Shown here: one piece after another, positions 10,047 to 20,614 of the stretch | Layout of the letters: each line of letters begins with the position of its first letter | Numbering within the stretch: the stretch's first letter is position 1 | NCBI GenBank assembly: GCA_009746045.1 | Contig: RPFO01000165.1 | Coordinates: forward strand, 2,957,021 to 3,021,020 | Origin: Mesostigma viride | Lineage: Eukaryota > Streptophyta > Mesostigmatophyceae > Mesostigmatales > Mesostigmataceae | Direction of reading: 5' to 3' | Length of the DNA: 64,000 nucleotides | Position numbers and translations under genes: made by a program | Notes under the pieces: model-generated | Database searches by the model: none | Seen by the model: only the letters and a program-made list of their open reading frames with translations | Told to the model about the DNA's origin: nothing

Positions 10047-11165
10047 GTCACATTGGTCACATTGGCACACAGCAAGTGCAGATAAGTCCACGGGCGCAAA
10101 CGTCCTTTGCCATAGCGGGTGTGCCGTCTCAGCGGGGGGTCCGGCGAGGTGGGGGGCGGGGAGCGGCGGCAGTGGCAGCGACAGTATTATTAAGTAGGGG
10201 TGGGTGGGGTGCGTGGGTGGGTGGGTTAGGGGAGGGGGAGGGGGGGGGAGGGGGAAGTGGGATGGGCATTGGCATCGCCGGCCAACGATGGCTACAGACA
10301 CGCCAGTGATGGCATGAAACTCGACGGCATACGGGCGGTTTAGGGGTCAAGGATCATGCGGGAACATCGACTGCGAATACAGTTCAAGTGCTTGTTGTCT
10401 AATGGATATAAGTACAAGGACAGCGCATTAATCCTGCGCAACCACAGTAAATGGCACCAAACTAGTTTAAGTGTAATCGATTTTCCAAGTGCGAATAAGC
10501 TCCTAATTAACCCCAGGGAGCAAATGCTAGGCCATGCCAGTGGTATAAGCCTCAATTTCAGGCTTCATGCAGGCATGAAAGCTGCCGACGGCGGCCGCAC
10601 CGCGTTCCCACACCCCACCCTTCTCCTCACCGCCAAAGAAAGACGCCACCAGCGTGCCACTTGTCGTCTCCACGATGGTCGCCGCGTGGGCCATGGGGAA
10701 GGGCACGGAGCCGACACTGTAGAGCACGTCATGGCTGACCACACCACGTGACTTGGGGTCGCCACCCCCCAGGGGGTGGAACGTGGGGCCAGGGCGGGGT
10801 CGTTTGAGGATCACCCTGGCAGGGGGTGCATCGCCTTGAACCGCCGGATGTACGGCTCTTATTCCCGATTTTATCCCTGGAACGGGCATTGGCATCGCAG
10901 CAACGTCTGGGGCGCCATCGTCGTCCAAGTTAATCTCCACGTCGTCGTCTGCCAAGGCAAGGGGCAGGCGGCTCGCGCACAACAGCAGTGACACCACCAG
11001 AAGCAGCAGCAAGAAGGACTGTAGGGTGGCATTGTTGATGCCACTGCTGTTGCCGCCTGCCCAGGGCGTCACGGCCATGGAGGCGGGTGCCGTTGAGCGG
11101 GGGCGTGCACTGCAGTGGTGGCCCTGGGTGGGCACCTGCAGGGTGGGGGCAGTCAATTCCATCAC
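1522..11165 (-). CDS. Sialidase-like (BNR/Asp-box) gene, 7 exons
   Basis: Exons in gene order: 11165-10631, 6680-6538, 5910-5816, 5435-5279, 4584-4210, 3251-3087, 1644-1522. All introns are GT-AG, codon phases match, and the product is about 530 residues. The fold is that of the sialidase/neuraminidase beta-propeller family: exon 1 ends in [11 protein letters not shown] and FFGG, exon 2 gives [10 protein letters not shown], exon 3 WNPVLW and LLLFYK, exon 4 the Asp-box SFDEGLTW with [16 protein letters not shown], exon 5 [17 protein letters not shown] and [10 protein letters not shown], exon 6 ALSEDGMNW and SYPSVIQ, exon 7 [13 protein letters not shown]. Known enzymes of this family hydrolyse terminal glycosides; the substrate here is unknown. 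Residues 50-71 are strongly hydrophobic and could be a signal peptide (if translation starts at Met30) or a type II anchor. This is the only clear host gene in the window. Splice borders come from reading, not from transcripts. Confidence 0.85.
1645..1995. repeat. ~80-bp minisatellite built on a 3' splice site
   Basis: About four tandem copies of a unit of roughly 75-85 bp. On the minus strand each unit contains a pyrimidine tract followed by CTCACGCATGATCG, a close relative of the true acceptor of sialidase exon 7 (CTCACGCAG then ATCG). The far border repeats the first ~20 bases of exon 7. Confidence 0.8.
2475..2896 (+). mobile_element. LINE 3' tail, family 2, with expanded (CATC)n/(CACC)n
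   Basis: The flanks TAGACCGGTAGGA...GCACCCA and GGGTTAATGCTCCGTGAC...ACGGGAGCACGAG match the copy at 19030-19135. That copy has only a few CATC units, whereas here 2507-2832 is expanded to ~80 tetranucleotide units. The element ends in (TTAA)n. It lies in sialidase intron 6. Confidence 0.6.
3087..3251 (-). CDS. Sialidase-like gene, exon 6
   Basis: Joins exon 5 to give LLVYNHV, then [14 protein letters not shown] (third Asp-box), a Glu in MLEP and SYPSVIQ. The donor is GTACGT at 3086. Confidence 0.85.
4210..4584 (-). CDS. Sialidase-like gene, exon 5
   Basis: Begins [15 protein letters not shown] (second Asp-box), then [15 protein letters not shown] and [19 protein letters not shown]. The donor at 4209 is GTGGGT. 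A 132-nt stretch (4436-4305) codes for an acidic Ser-rich insert that the family lacks. It begins GT, ends AG and is a multiple of three, so it may be a further intron or a low-complexity loop. Confidence 0.75.
5279..5435 (-). CDS. Sialidase-like gene, exon 4
   Basis: Carries the first Asp-box ([10 protein letters not shown]) and the strongly conserved [16 protein letters not shown] plus STEEKGW. The acceptor is GCACAG and the donor is GTAGGT at 5278. The exon ends in phase 0. Confidence 0.85.
5816..5910 (-). CDS. Sialidase-like gene, exon 3
   Basis: Encodes [18 protein letters not shown] and [11 protein letters not shown], the conserved WNPVL and LFYK blocks of the family. The donor is GTGGGT at 5815. 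The last two bases of the exon are completed by exon 4 to give Arg. Confidence 0.8.
6538..6680 (-). CDS. Sialidase-like gene, exon 2
   Basis: The acceptor CATGCAG lies directly beside the 36-bp minisatellite. The exon completes FGG and continues [18 protein letters not shown], the usual beta-strand following FGG in this family. I chose the donor at 6537 (GTTCCC) because the stronger-looking GTGGCG at 6554 would put exon 3 out of frame. Confidence 0.75.
6681..7016. repeat. 36-bp minisatellite, array 1 (~9 copies)
   Basis: Tandem 36-bp units differing mainly at GTGTGTAAG versus GTGTATAAG and TGCATG versus TGTATG. On the minus strand every unit contains CGTTCATGCAG followed by GCAC, the same bases as the exon 2 acceptor of the sialidase-like gene, which this array abuts. 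Units are a multiple of three, so open frames occur on both strands and are not evidence of coding. Confidence 0.9.
7273..7511. mobile_element. MITE-like element with 30-bp terminal inverted repeats
   Basis: The ends (7273-7302 and rc of 7482-7511) match over 30 bp with one difference and start GGTAC. Three more copies of the inner motif CCCAACTTAAGGCGTGAA lie inside. A target duplication is not clear; TGAT occurs one base off on both sides. No coding capacity. Lies in intron 1. Confidence 0.65.
7702..8032 (-). pseudogene. hAT-type transposase C-terminal fragment
   Basis: The frame reads [15 protein letters not shown], a TAG stop, then [18 protein letters not shown], and ends in an acidic tail. 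FSxMNxIKxxxR followed by HLxxxMR is the usual hAT dimerisation-region signature. The internal stop and missing upstream domains make it a dead remnant inside sialidase intron 1. Confidence 0.55.
8636..8808. repeat. Cluster of ACGCGTCAG palindromes
   Basis: Four or five inverted pairs of (A)CGCGTCAG and CTGACGCG(T), spaced by 2-5 bases and separated in two places by CCTAAATTTA. They sit directly beside the second 36-bp minisatellite array. Confidence 0.7.
8821..9567. repeat. 36-bp minisatellite, array 2 (~21 copies)
   Basis: Same unit as the array at 6681-7016, about 1.8 kb away within the same intron. Near-identical units suggest recent homogenisation. It runs into a GTGTGA-type microsatellite. 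Confidence 0.9.
9568..10041. repeat. (GTGTGA)n, (GT)n and (GA)n microsatellites
   Basis: GTGTGA repeats to about 9895, then GTATGT-type repeats and a (GA)n tract ending at 10041. The long frames across it are repeat artefacts. Confidence 0.9.
10631..11165 (-). CDS. Sialidase-like gene, exon 1
   Basis: Encodes residues 1-178. It opens with ATGATG at 11165. A second Met at residue 30 would place the hydrophobic stretch (residues 50-71) as a normal signal peptide followed by an acidic DDD region. The exon ends at 10631 with the donor GTGAGG. The split glycine codon of FFGG is completed by exon 2. Confidence 0.75.
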
Positions 11166-13620
11166 ACCACATAGGGGCCGTAGTGGGGAAGAAGTTGTTG
11201 CGCTTGTGTCGGGGCGTCAGTCAGCATACAGCAACAGCTTAACGCTTTTCTGAACAGCTTTTCTTGTGTGTGTGCTCTACGTAGGAGCAATGTAAAGGCG
11301 AGCAGGTGAGGTGTGACAGGAGACAGCATCAGATGGCATTGTGACAAGGGGGGCATAACCACCATTGTTTTCACGATCCACCCCCCTTGCCAAGCCGTAG
11401 GTGTGGGATGCACTAGGTTTGCGACAGGTCTTCAAATCCCACGGCGTACCCGCAGCGGATTGTTCTGAATAGTAGTACCCAAGCTCATGGTTGTCTAGTC
11501 TCATGGCAGCCTTGGGGGTTGCCCTGCGAAGCTGTAGGCACATGTCCATGCCATGCATGGGGATGGCCCAGTGTACCAAGGAGACAAGCAGCACAGGCAT
11601 ATACGATCTGGAAGATTCGGACCATGGAAGATCAAGGTACATGTAGCATGTGGCGGTTACGTGTACCTTAGAAATATGGGAAGTAGTACTGTTTGCTGTT
11701 TATAATTTATTGTCTACTGTTGGTGTGTGCGACTAGGCTTCGCGGTGGCCACTCCTTGTTCTGAGGGCATCAGATTTCCATGGTTCAATCAGGACTTGTG
11801 TCTAGCACGACAGTTTCTCGGGCTTTACCACCGAAGCTGAAAGGCGGTGATGTGAAGTAAATAGGGGACCTTGTGGGGTTGAGATTGTTCATGCCTATTC
11901 TTCTGGCAAGTTATTGTATGACAATTGACAATCCCCGCATGCACACACCCCAAAGCATCAAGGGAGCACCATGGGAATTACGGGTCCAGTTTACCTCGGT
12001 TCTGGCATGAAGGTTGAGCTGTGCTTTCGTGGGCATGACCATGACCCTCTTAACCATGACGTGCGTCCCACACAAGGCTTGACTACGTTTGCCACCTACG
12101 AGAATTCCGCAAGAAGCGAGCATACCGGGTGAAGCTGGACAAAAGATGAAATGTCTTGGTCATGAAATGACTTGGTCTACCCAACAGCGCCTTCTCGAGT
12201 AAAAAGGTGGACAAAAAAGACGAATATATGTAGAAAGACCGCGGCTGCTTGGGAGAATCAACCTAGGCAAAATTGATGCCGCCAGTACCGAATGGTTGCT
12301 AAAATGGCTAAGGGTCAGTTTCAAGGATCTTTTATGAGCCACTCACGTGCACGTTGTGCAATCGAGCAATGGTAAATAGCTGCATTGCCAAAACGGCCAA
12401 AGAACTGCTATGCATGCGCAGTGGTTTATTTGATAATATCACATATGACGTTACCTTCAAAGCCCATCTTTGACAACATTTCGATTTCCACACGCCGTCG
12501 TAGATAAATATGAATGAACCCATGGTGTATATCCTGGCGCCTCATGCGCTGGATGTCTCATTCATAATAATTGCATATAATTGCGGTGGTCACCGATGCC
12601 GGTGACCCGGCATCAAATTGCGATATAGTCAACAATCAATGCTATCAAGTTCTGCCATGAGACGGCGTCGAGACGTCAGAATCGGGATGGAGGCTTTTCC
12701 TGGCCGCTCGTACGTCGCGAATACTTAGGTAGACGAAACAAGTGCTCCAATAGCCCAATTGGTGGTCGACTTCAACTTTTGTAAGAATCGGGATCGACTG
12801 CAGCGTAAACAGAGCCATCCCCCGGGAAATTGGAAATTTGCTAACGCAGAGCGAGTAGTTGCGACGCGAGCCCCTTGCTTGGCCTTCTCTGCGCCTGCGA
12901 AGTAGGATCCTATTTACTAATTTAGCAACCTGACGCAATCCCGCACTATCCAAGGCATCGCGGAGTACCCCGCCAATCCATAACAACCGGAATCACTTAC
13001 CACCAATCCACGCGAAGCGCCCAGCGAGCGAAGCGAGCGAGCGAAGCGAGCGTAGGGTTGTACGAGTGAAGTTGCGGCCTCGCCAAAGAATTGGTTTCCG
13101 AGTCGCCAAAGGATGGATTGCGGATTTGCGGTCGCCAAAGGATGGATTGCGGTCGCCAGAAGTTAGTTTGTGGTGCTGGGCGGAGGGTTACAGCACGATA
13201 ACATTAGTTTCCTGCACCTTGGCGATGGAGTTCTATCAAGGAGACAACCAGCGCAGGCCAGAAATCGGGAGAATCCGGACCATGGTAGCTCGAGCCTGCC
13301 GTTATCTTGTCCGCGTGTTCGAGTCGTTCAGGATGATGAAGATGAATGGTGATGGAAATGTGTAGCCTTGTGCATTGAAATTATGGCTGGCTTACGTGTA
13401 GAGCGACTACATGACCTAGACGGTGGGGCCGGAAACAGCCTGCGTTGGGTTTTATAGCCTGCGTTGGGCGACGCCAGCTGCTGTGCGATCATGACCGTGC
13501 GATCATAAGCATCCATGTTTCACGGAACGTATAATGCAACGGTGCTCTGGCTTGTTTCGTTAATTTGGTCGCTGCTCTCTGCGTCTTCTAACAGATTCCC
13601 ATTCCCCTCTTAACTCCACG
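11166..13620. other. Gene-poor interval upstream of the sialidase-like gene
   Basis: No convincing coding sequence. Near 11166 is presumably the sialidase promoter side, but I see no clear TATA box. Bases 12910-13065 match the unique part of the GGGCAGC-array family (the same run as around 30950-31090). Bases 13234-13325 are a copy of a dispersed ~85-bp sequence found at least eight times in the window. Confidence 0.5.
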
Positions 13621-15267
13621 ATGTCGACGCCAACACGCTGGAGGAGGGCCTCGGCGGAGTTGCCAGATCCCTCCACACCGAAGAAACAAAGCAAGAAAAG
13701 AGGATCGGGGAATTCGGCGGCCTCTCCGATATGCTTGGATTTCTCGCCTCAGCGCTCTTCCCCCGCGAGCAAGCCGCGGCTTGTGAGGACCCTGCCTCCT
13801 CTTCAGGCGGATCGAGCAAGTGCGAGTCTGCGCCTGTATTCTTCATGTCGGTAGCATTTTTTGGAAAGCATCGTCTAACATAACGACATTGTTTTGCGTG
13901 GCATTCGTACTTCAGGGAGAATTCGAAGGGCCTTTGAGGGATCGCACTGGTGTGAAGGAAGAGCGTGGTCCGCCGGTGTCCCGAGCGACGTCTACCGAGC
14001 TGCCAGCTGTGATGGTATTGTGGTGACTTACTGGCGGTTAACTGTGCTTGTCTTTGTTGGCCTTTTCTGCAATTGGGTTTACTTTGCATCAGCCATTTAC
14101 GCATGCATTGCTAAATGTTACATGGGGTTGATTGGCCAGCCTTTGTAAGAGATGACCATCACTTGTTTTTTTGAAGGCATTGCTCTTCTGCCTGTTTCAA
14201 TAATAGGTTGCCCGTCATTCGCACCTACAGTCCATCTCAACTACATCGTTCATTTTTTCTGTGTGTGATGGCAAGTTTGCATTTTACCATACCAATAATG
14301 CTCGCATCGCTTGCTAAGGAATATGGTTCGCGGGTATTTTCACTCTGCATTATGAATGTAGGGGGGCACTGAGAGCATGTAAAGTGAGCAGGTATGCATC
14401 AAGGCTGAGTCGATGAGTTTTCCCAAAGTGGGTGTGCCCATGCCGCACCATGGTTTACACCCTACCTTCATCTGTTGGAAACTTGCGGGTTTTTTGTTCT
14501 GTTTACATGTTTACAGACACTTGGCGAAGTTTCTCAGAGATGTCTATTGGGTGTGGGGCAATTTGGTTTGCATTGCTGTGATGTCACATGGGACTGTGGT
14601 AATGATGAGTCACTTGGAGGGGGAAGCAAGTGTGCACACCTGCCATGGGTCGGTAGCGCCAGTATTGGATTCCTCTTCGTTATGGGGAGACATTCTTGTT
14701 ACATGTCAGTCTAGTTTCATAACGGTGTTGTTCTTTGTGACAAAATGGCTACTTTCTCGCGTGCCCCACACCCGTCTTGTCCATCGCTTGACTTGCGCCC
14801 TTGCTTGTGCACAATAATGCCACTTGCATTGCCATTCCTCCACCCCTCCTTATTTCGCCATGCAGGCATTAGCTGCCGCCCTCTTTTATTTCCTCTCTCA
14901 TTTCTTTAAATGCTCAGGGCTTGATTTAGGATTCAGTCGTGTACAAGAACATCAGTGTCTAAATTTGATTGTGTCATGATTGCGTTTGCTGTTGCAGGTG
15001 GGTGGCTGGACGAATGCGAAGATGGACAGCAGAAAGAGGGTTTGCGGCGGCAAGGGCGTGAACGCTAGTCACCATTGTCAGGTGAAACTTGAGAATGGGT
15101 ACACATACCTTGCAATTGATTGCAGTACCTGGGTAAAGATTAATGATAAGCTGTCAAAAAGAAACCCAGGTCCGTTTTTTTTTTTCAGCAAGGCATGTGC
15201 AAAGAATCCTGAGATGAGCCTGCACTTGCCGGATGGTAAGGCCGTGCCTGCCTACTCCGGTTTATAA
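13621..15267 (+). CDS. Small three-exon gene of unknown function
   Basis: Exons 13621-13782, 13916-14014 and 14998-15267 join in phase 0 throughout (donors GTGAGG and GTATTG, acceptors TTCAG and TTGCAG) and give about 176 residues. The N-terminal 54 residues are basic and Ser/Pro-rich (TPKKQSKKRG). The middle exon is GEFEGPLRDRTG. The last has a Cys/His-containing block (VCGGKGVNASHHCQ) and a short aromatic stretch around FFFFSKAC, and ends at TAA. I do not recognise a family. The 983-nt second intron may hide a further exon. It could be a host gene or an orphan transposon gene. Confidence 0.4.
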
Positions 15268-15644
15268 ATGCCGCAATTTTGTTTTAGCGACCTTAGGGTC
15301 ATTTGCATTTTGGGGCACAAGTTTACATGGTATGGTATTTGATGATGCCAACTGGGATGTACCCTGAATAGGGCTGTATGCTCGTATGTACAACATAGAG
15401 TGGACACTCACTTCCATATTCCTCAACGACTCTAGAATTGTGGACAAGATAATGGCAGGTTTGAGCTACCATGGTCCGAATTCTTCTGCTGGTTGTATCT
15501 ATAGTGATGGACTTTACAATGAATCTATTTTAACAAAATCGTTGCATGAGCCGTTAATGAATATCCATCATCAAGTAATATTTGTCAAGATCACTCAAAA
15601 TTAAGTGGGACAAGTCTACTTCAAGGTCTTGCACTTAATAAGTA

Positions 15645-15842
15645 CGTAAGTACTTAAAAATTAAAAATTAAAAATTAAATTAGAACATGCCTCCATTGGG
15701 AGATCATTAAAAATTAAATTAAATTAAATTATAACATGCCTCCGTTGGGAGATCATGTAGCACATATTCCATGATGGATGGGTGGGGTGGAGGAAGCCGC
15801 GTAATCGAACTATCCTAACTCTAAGCTATCTAGTCTAGAAAA
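15645..15842 (-). mobile_element. LINE 3' tail, family 3
   Basis: Reverse complement of the 3' UTR of the LINE at 20615-21585 (shared GGAAGCCGCGTAATCGAAC, and CTCC.TTGGGAGATCATG next to an AT-rich tail of ATTAA/AATTAAA units). 5'-truncated. Confidence 0.6.
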
Positions 15843-18148
15843 AAAAAGTAAGTACTTGCGTGTCATTAATTAAGGGGAGGGGACACCCCTAAAGGGCACT
15901 TTTCTGGAAACCATACCTATGCATGTGCTAAAAATCCAATGATGATTGGGGACCACAAATATGATTAAAAAAAAAAATTCCAGCCACTTGGGGGTGGTAC
16001 TAGCCCCCACCATACACCGGTTACGCGCTAAAAATAGAAAAAGACGCTATTTTAGTCACATTTTTCCTAGGACAATGGGCAAACATATTGGGACCAAATC
16101 ATATATTCCCGCATAGTTCCCCCACTTTTGAGAAAGCCTGCCTAATTTTGAGCACAAAATAATGATGTTTAGACACATTGATGGATTTTCCCGCAAAAAG
16201 GGTCCTTTTTTAAACAAAAAAAAATAAAACAAATCATAAACACGTGCAATAGTGCCAAATCATATATTCCCAAATACTAGAGAGGGGGGGACATGCAGCC
16301 CCAAATTTTCAGGTCATTCTGACAAGCGCAGCCCTATTTGATGGATATTCCTAGATTGCCACCTGTGACGAAGCTAAGGGAGGTTTTAGCTAGTATTTAA
16401 CCACACTAACACCCCTTTATACATCTAAGCCTCATGAAAACTGGCCAAACCACACACTACCATTCTCTGCACATATGGTACCTCCTATGTTCAAGGTTTG
16501 ACGCCATTCTGACAAGAACTGCCCAAGTTACAACCATTCCAAGACGGCCACCCATGTAGACGCTACAAGGAAATTAGAGTAACCATTTAGCCACACTAGC
16601 ACCTCCTTCTTCATCAAAGACATCTGCAAACTGACCAAAGCACACATAATCAACTCTTGCACGCTGACGGCAACGCATGCTCAATGTGGGGGGTCATTGC
16701 GACAAGAACTGCTCAAGTTGATGGGTTTCCTATATGACCACATGACAAGGCGCTAAGGACCACTCAGTAAGTTAGTAACCCCACAGTGCCACTTAATATG
16801 CCATCCAACATGCACCAAAACCATGCAGAGTATGTTTACAAAGTACAAAGGGGTGGCCACGCACCTCATATGTCTTCATCATCCCTCCAGCATGGCCAGC
16901 CTTGTAAATATGTGCATAGCCTTGACGATGGTAGCCCTAACATGCCTAAGCAGCATTTCCTATGTTTCTCCCAGGTTAGAGTGTAAGGTTGATGCCAACC
17001 AAGCTAATCAACACAACAACACCTCCTAAACTGTCCTCCCTGGCATGGATGACAAACTGGGACTATGGAGGGCAAGGAACCAAGTAAGAACATGGTATAT
17101 ATAGCTTGCATGCAGTCATGCATGTCAACCATGGTTGGCTCAGCACATTGTAGTCTTGTCACATCATCATAACAAAGGAAAGCTCAAACAACCATTGGTG
17201 CCAGCTATCTACATGCAGTCACACAAATGCAATATCTCCAACATCATCATCACTATAACACTTCCATCCCTGCACGATAAAATGCAAAGAAACCATTGGC
17301 GGCCCTTCACCGCATGAGCGCTGTGATGCCGCTGCGGCCTGTGAGGAGAGGGTGCGTCACTCTCAAACAACAAGAAGCGTCCATACGCACAACATCCTTG
17401 CCAGAACACGTTTTATGAAATGCCTTATACCTTCCCGAAGAGCTATAGGCTGCGACTGAAGCGGCCCTGATCACGACATCAACGAAAACAATCTAAAGCT
17501 GCCAGGTATTCGACAACACAACGGCAAGCGACGGCGAGCTAGCTGGCGGAAACTGCCCAAAAAGAACGCAAAAAACCTCGAACGATGAGCTCATAGAAGA
17601 AAGCACCGATAGCAGATAACGTTCGCGACAAATCTGTACCTTGCCCTCGTAAATCCCTCGCCCAGGCGCGCAACAACAGCCGTTCTTCCATGGACAGGTC
17701 AGAGACGCACTGCGCAGGTCTGAACAATTACTTACCGATAATGGCCGAAAATCTGGCAAAAAGCACCAGCTCGGTTTAGAATTCGATGCAACCGATATTA
17801 ATGCCTGCTTCAAGGTCAGAACAGCCCCCAAACCGCTATTTTACAGCCGCTATCATGAATTCTATTTCATTCCGCGCGACCAAAAAATTCAGATTACCCC
17901 CCATGCCGATGGCATAAAAAAACAACAGCGATATTGTAAACCAGCTGATTTCCGCCACAAACTAACATCATAAACTCATCTCCTTTTAGATTCGAGTAAA
18001 ATTTTTGCATTTCGCCTGCCCTAGTGTGGTAGTTTCGCCTGAACGCAGTCGCCATGGCCACTTCCGCAAGGGGTGCGCGCACCGTGCACGTGAAATTTGT
18101 GACCTTCGGCTCCGGCGCGAATTTTTTGGCGCCAAAAAATTCGGGGGT
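15843..18148. other. AT-rich non-coding interval
   Basis: No supported gene or repeat boundary over 2.3 kb. Short open frames lack family features. Two related sentences recur (AAATCATATATTCCC at about 16098 and 16257; GCCATTCTGACAAGAACTGC-like runs at about 16310, 16505 and 16700), hinting at an old internally repeated element. Confidence 0.4.
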
Positions 18149-18890
18149 GTCCCGTCCCCTTAATTAATGAATTAATAGACACGTGACTGCGTCACGTGAG
18201 GATAAGTCCTCAGTGGGAGGGGAACATGGGATGGAATGGATGGCCGGTGGAAGCTATCTACGTCCTAGTTACAGGGTTGTGGGCACCGCGGCCCGAATCG
18301 CTATGAACGCCATACGCGGTCATACGCGGAGCCCCCACAGACTTGGGGGTGGTCTCCTTCATCACTACTTGCCATCTATCCTTGCGTACCATCTGCCTCC
18401 ATTAATTAATTAATTAATAGACACGTGACTGCGTCACGTGAGCATAAGTCCTCAGTGGGAGGGGAACATGGGATGGAATGGATGGTATAAGTCCTAGTTA
18501 CAGGGGTGTGGGCACCGCGGCCCGAATCGCTATGAATGCCATACTTGGTCACACGCGGAGCCCCCACAGGCTTGGGGGTGGTCGCCTTCATCACTACTTG
18601 CCATCTATCCTTGCGCACCATCTGCCTCCATATTACAGACAAACCAGGAGGCTGCCCGGGTGTGAGCCCGTCACGTCTAGTGTAGCACATGTCCATGCCG
18701 AGTCTATCACGAAAAGTCCACGGGTGGCGGCCCTGCCGCGCGCAGCCTGGGGCACGTCAGGTGAGGACATATCGCCCAGGCTGGGCGGGCTTGGTGCCAG
18801 CTAGTCTATCTGATGTGTCTACCTGATCTGTGCGGGCCAGGCCGGTGCCCGGCTAGGCCCAGGCGCCTGTGCCTAATAATGTGGGAGACA
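18149..18890 (-). mobile_element. Two family-1 LINE tails in tandem
   Basis: A copy at ~18158-18400 and a second at ~18401-18890, both minus, each with the CACGTGAC hairpin and (TTAA)n end. The second starts exactly where the first is truncated, so the (TTAA)n tract of one was probably the target for the next. Confidence 0.65.
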
Positions 18891-19135
18891 TAGGGCATAG
18901 AGGACAACGAGACCCCCCCTGTGGGGAAGCGCCCGTGTGTGCAAGGGCCCGTGGGAGGCACGCCAGTGCTGTATAGATAGATGTTGTAGTTAGTAATGCT
19001 GTTAGATAGATGTCGTAGGTAGCTGATGTAGATAGCTTAGACCGGTAGGACTGTTTGCACCCACCCATCCATCCATCGGGGTTAATGCTCCGTGACTCCC
19101 CAACGGGAGCACGAGTCTAATTAATTAATTAATAG
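18891..19135 (+). mobile_element. LINE 3' tail, family 2
   Basis: Shares TAGACCGGTAGGA, CCATCC units and the GGTTAATGCTCCGTGACTCC...GGGAGCACGAG hairpin end with 2475-2896, then a (TTAA)n end. Confidence 0.55.
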
Positions 19136-19254
19136 GGCAAATCAGCGTACAAATCCTCATTGCTAATGTGCAAACCAAAGGGGATGTTATCAAGGAGACA
19201 ACCATATGCGCATGGGCATGCCACGGACTACTATCAAGGAGATAACCAGCTACT

Positions 19255-19700
19255 ATTGATTAATTAATTGAAATGATAGCTCCGTGGGGAGCATATGTAA
19301 CACATAGCCCTGAGAAAGGGGAATCTATGGGTTTGTAATACAATCAGGGCGACAACCTGCAGGTGTAGGATGTACAACTATCACCTGCTCTGGGTGCACA
19401 AGGTGCACCTGCACCGCCATGATGGTTCATGCCTCCTAAAGAAGCACAGGCACACAAGGCGGCTTGAGGACCAGCTACTGTTAATTAATTAATTAATTAG
19501 GTGTATAACTCCGTTGGGAGTATATGTAGCACATAGCCCATAGAAGGGGCATATGGCCTATCATACATTCTAAGCTACTTCCTGCAAGGGTGGGAATGTA
19601 AAGGACCCTTGCTCTAGGTGCACCAGGGCACTTGCATCCCCATGATCTTCAAGCTATGCCCAGCGAAGGGGGAGCCTGTCATGGGGGGGGAAGATCAGCA
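19255..19700 (-). mobile_element. Two family-4 LINE-like tails
   Basis: Copies at ~19255-19470 and ~19482-19700. Both begin (as read on plus) with TTAATTAATT, then CTCCGTKGGGAG and ATATGTARCACATAGCCC, with similar following sequence. No protein part remains. Confidence 0.45.
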
Positions 19701-20614
19701 TAGCTATACAAAAAAGCTAGGGCATGGCGTCTCAGCAGAGAGTTACTCCCTGCATGGGCACAACATAACTAAATAAAACTAGGCATCATCTGGAGTGTGG
19801 CACATCATAGGCACACATGTACATAATGTTGTCTCTTTGACATGTACACCTGAACGACTCGAAAACGCGGAAAAGATAACGGCAGGCTCGAGCTACCATG
19901 GTCCGGATTCTCCCGATTTCTGGCCTGCGCTGGTTGTCTCTTTGATAATTAAATAAAGCGCGTGGCTTAGCTAGGATAGTGCCTCTAGGAGGCGTACATG
20001 TACATGATCAGAATGTACATGGCCACGGTCTATCTATTCTACACTACTACTTCTGTATTCCCCTAAGCTGGGGCGTCTGGAGTCCTAGCTGGGGCCGCGG
20101 GGGGGGGGGTCGCCTGCCAGGGCTTGTGGCCGACGTAGATGGCCGCCCCCTTCCAGTACACCGGCTGCCCCGCCTTGGTCTGCCGGAGCTGGTACTATGC
20201 TACCAGCTACTATGCTAATCTCATTAGAAAATAATTACACCAAAGTTACAAATATCGTCTGCATCATGCCCCAACCATGCACTTAATACGTTAATATGAT
20301 GTATGCCGCGATTTCATGTCAAGGAGACAACCAGCGCATGCCAGAAATCGGGAGAATCGCATACATGTATTTCGTGCGGGTCGGGCCCAACTGAATATTA
20401 ATTAGTCAATTAATTACTTAATGATGCGGCGAGAGCGCTCTGTGGCCTGCCCGGCCACTCATGGCAGCATGAGAGAGGCTAGTGCACGCTAGTAAGGGGC
20501 GCCCCCTCCCTCCTTGTAATGTATGGGGGTTGGAGGTTCCTTTGTTGGCACCCATGTGACGCACTGGCGTGCCTATTAATCAATGACTGAGGATTATCAA
20601 GGAGACAACCAGCG

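Noticed and set aside
8723-10301. 458- to 506-residue His/Thr/Ser-rich frames
   Set aside because: Translation of minisatellite and GT/GA microsatellites.
11277-11642. 121-residue minus frame as a host gene
   Set aside because: No family match, no splice support, and part of it overlaps the dispersed ~85-bp sequence.
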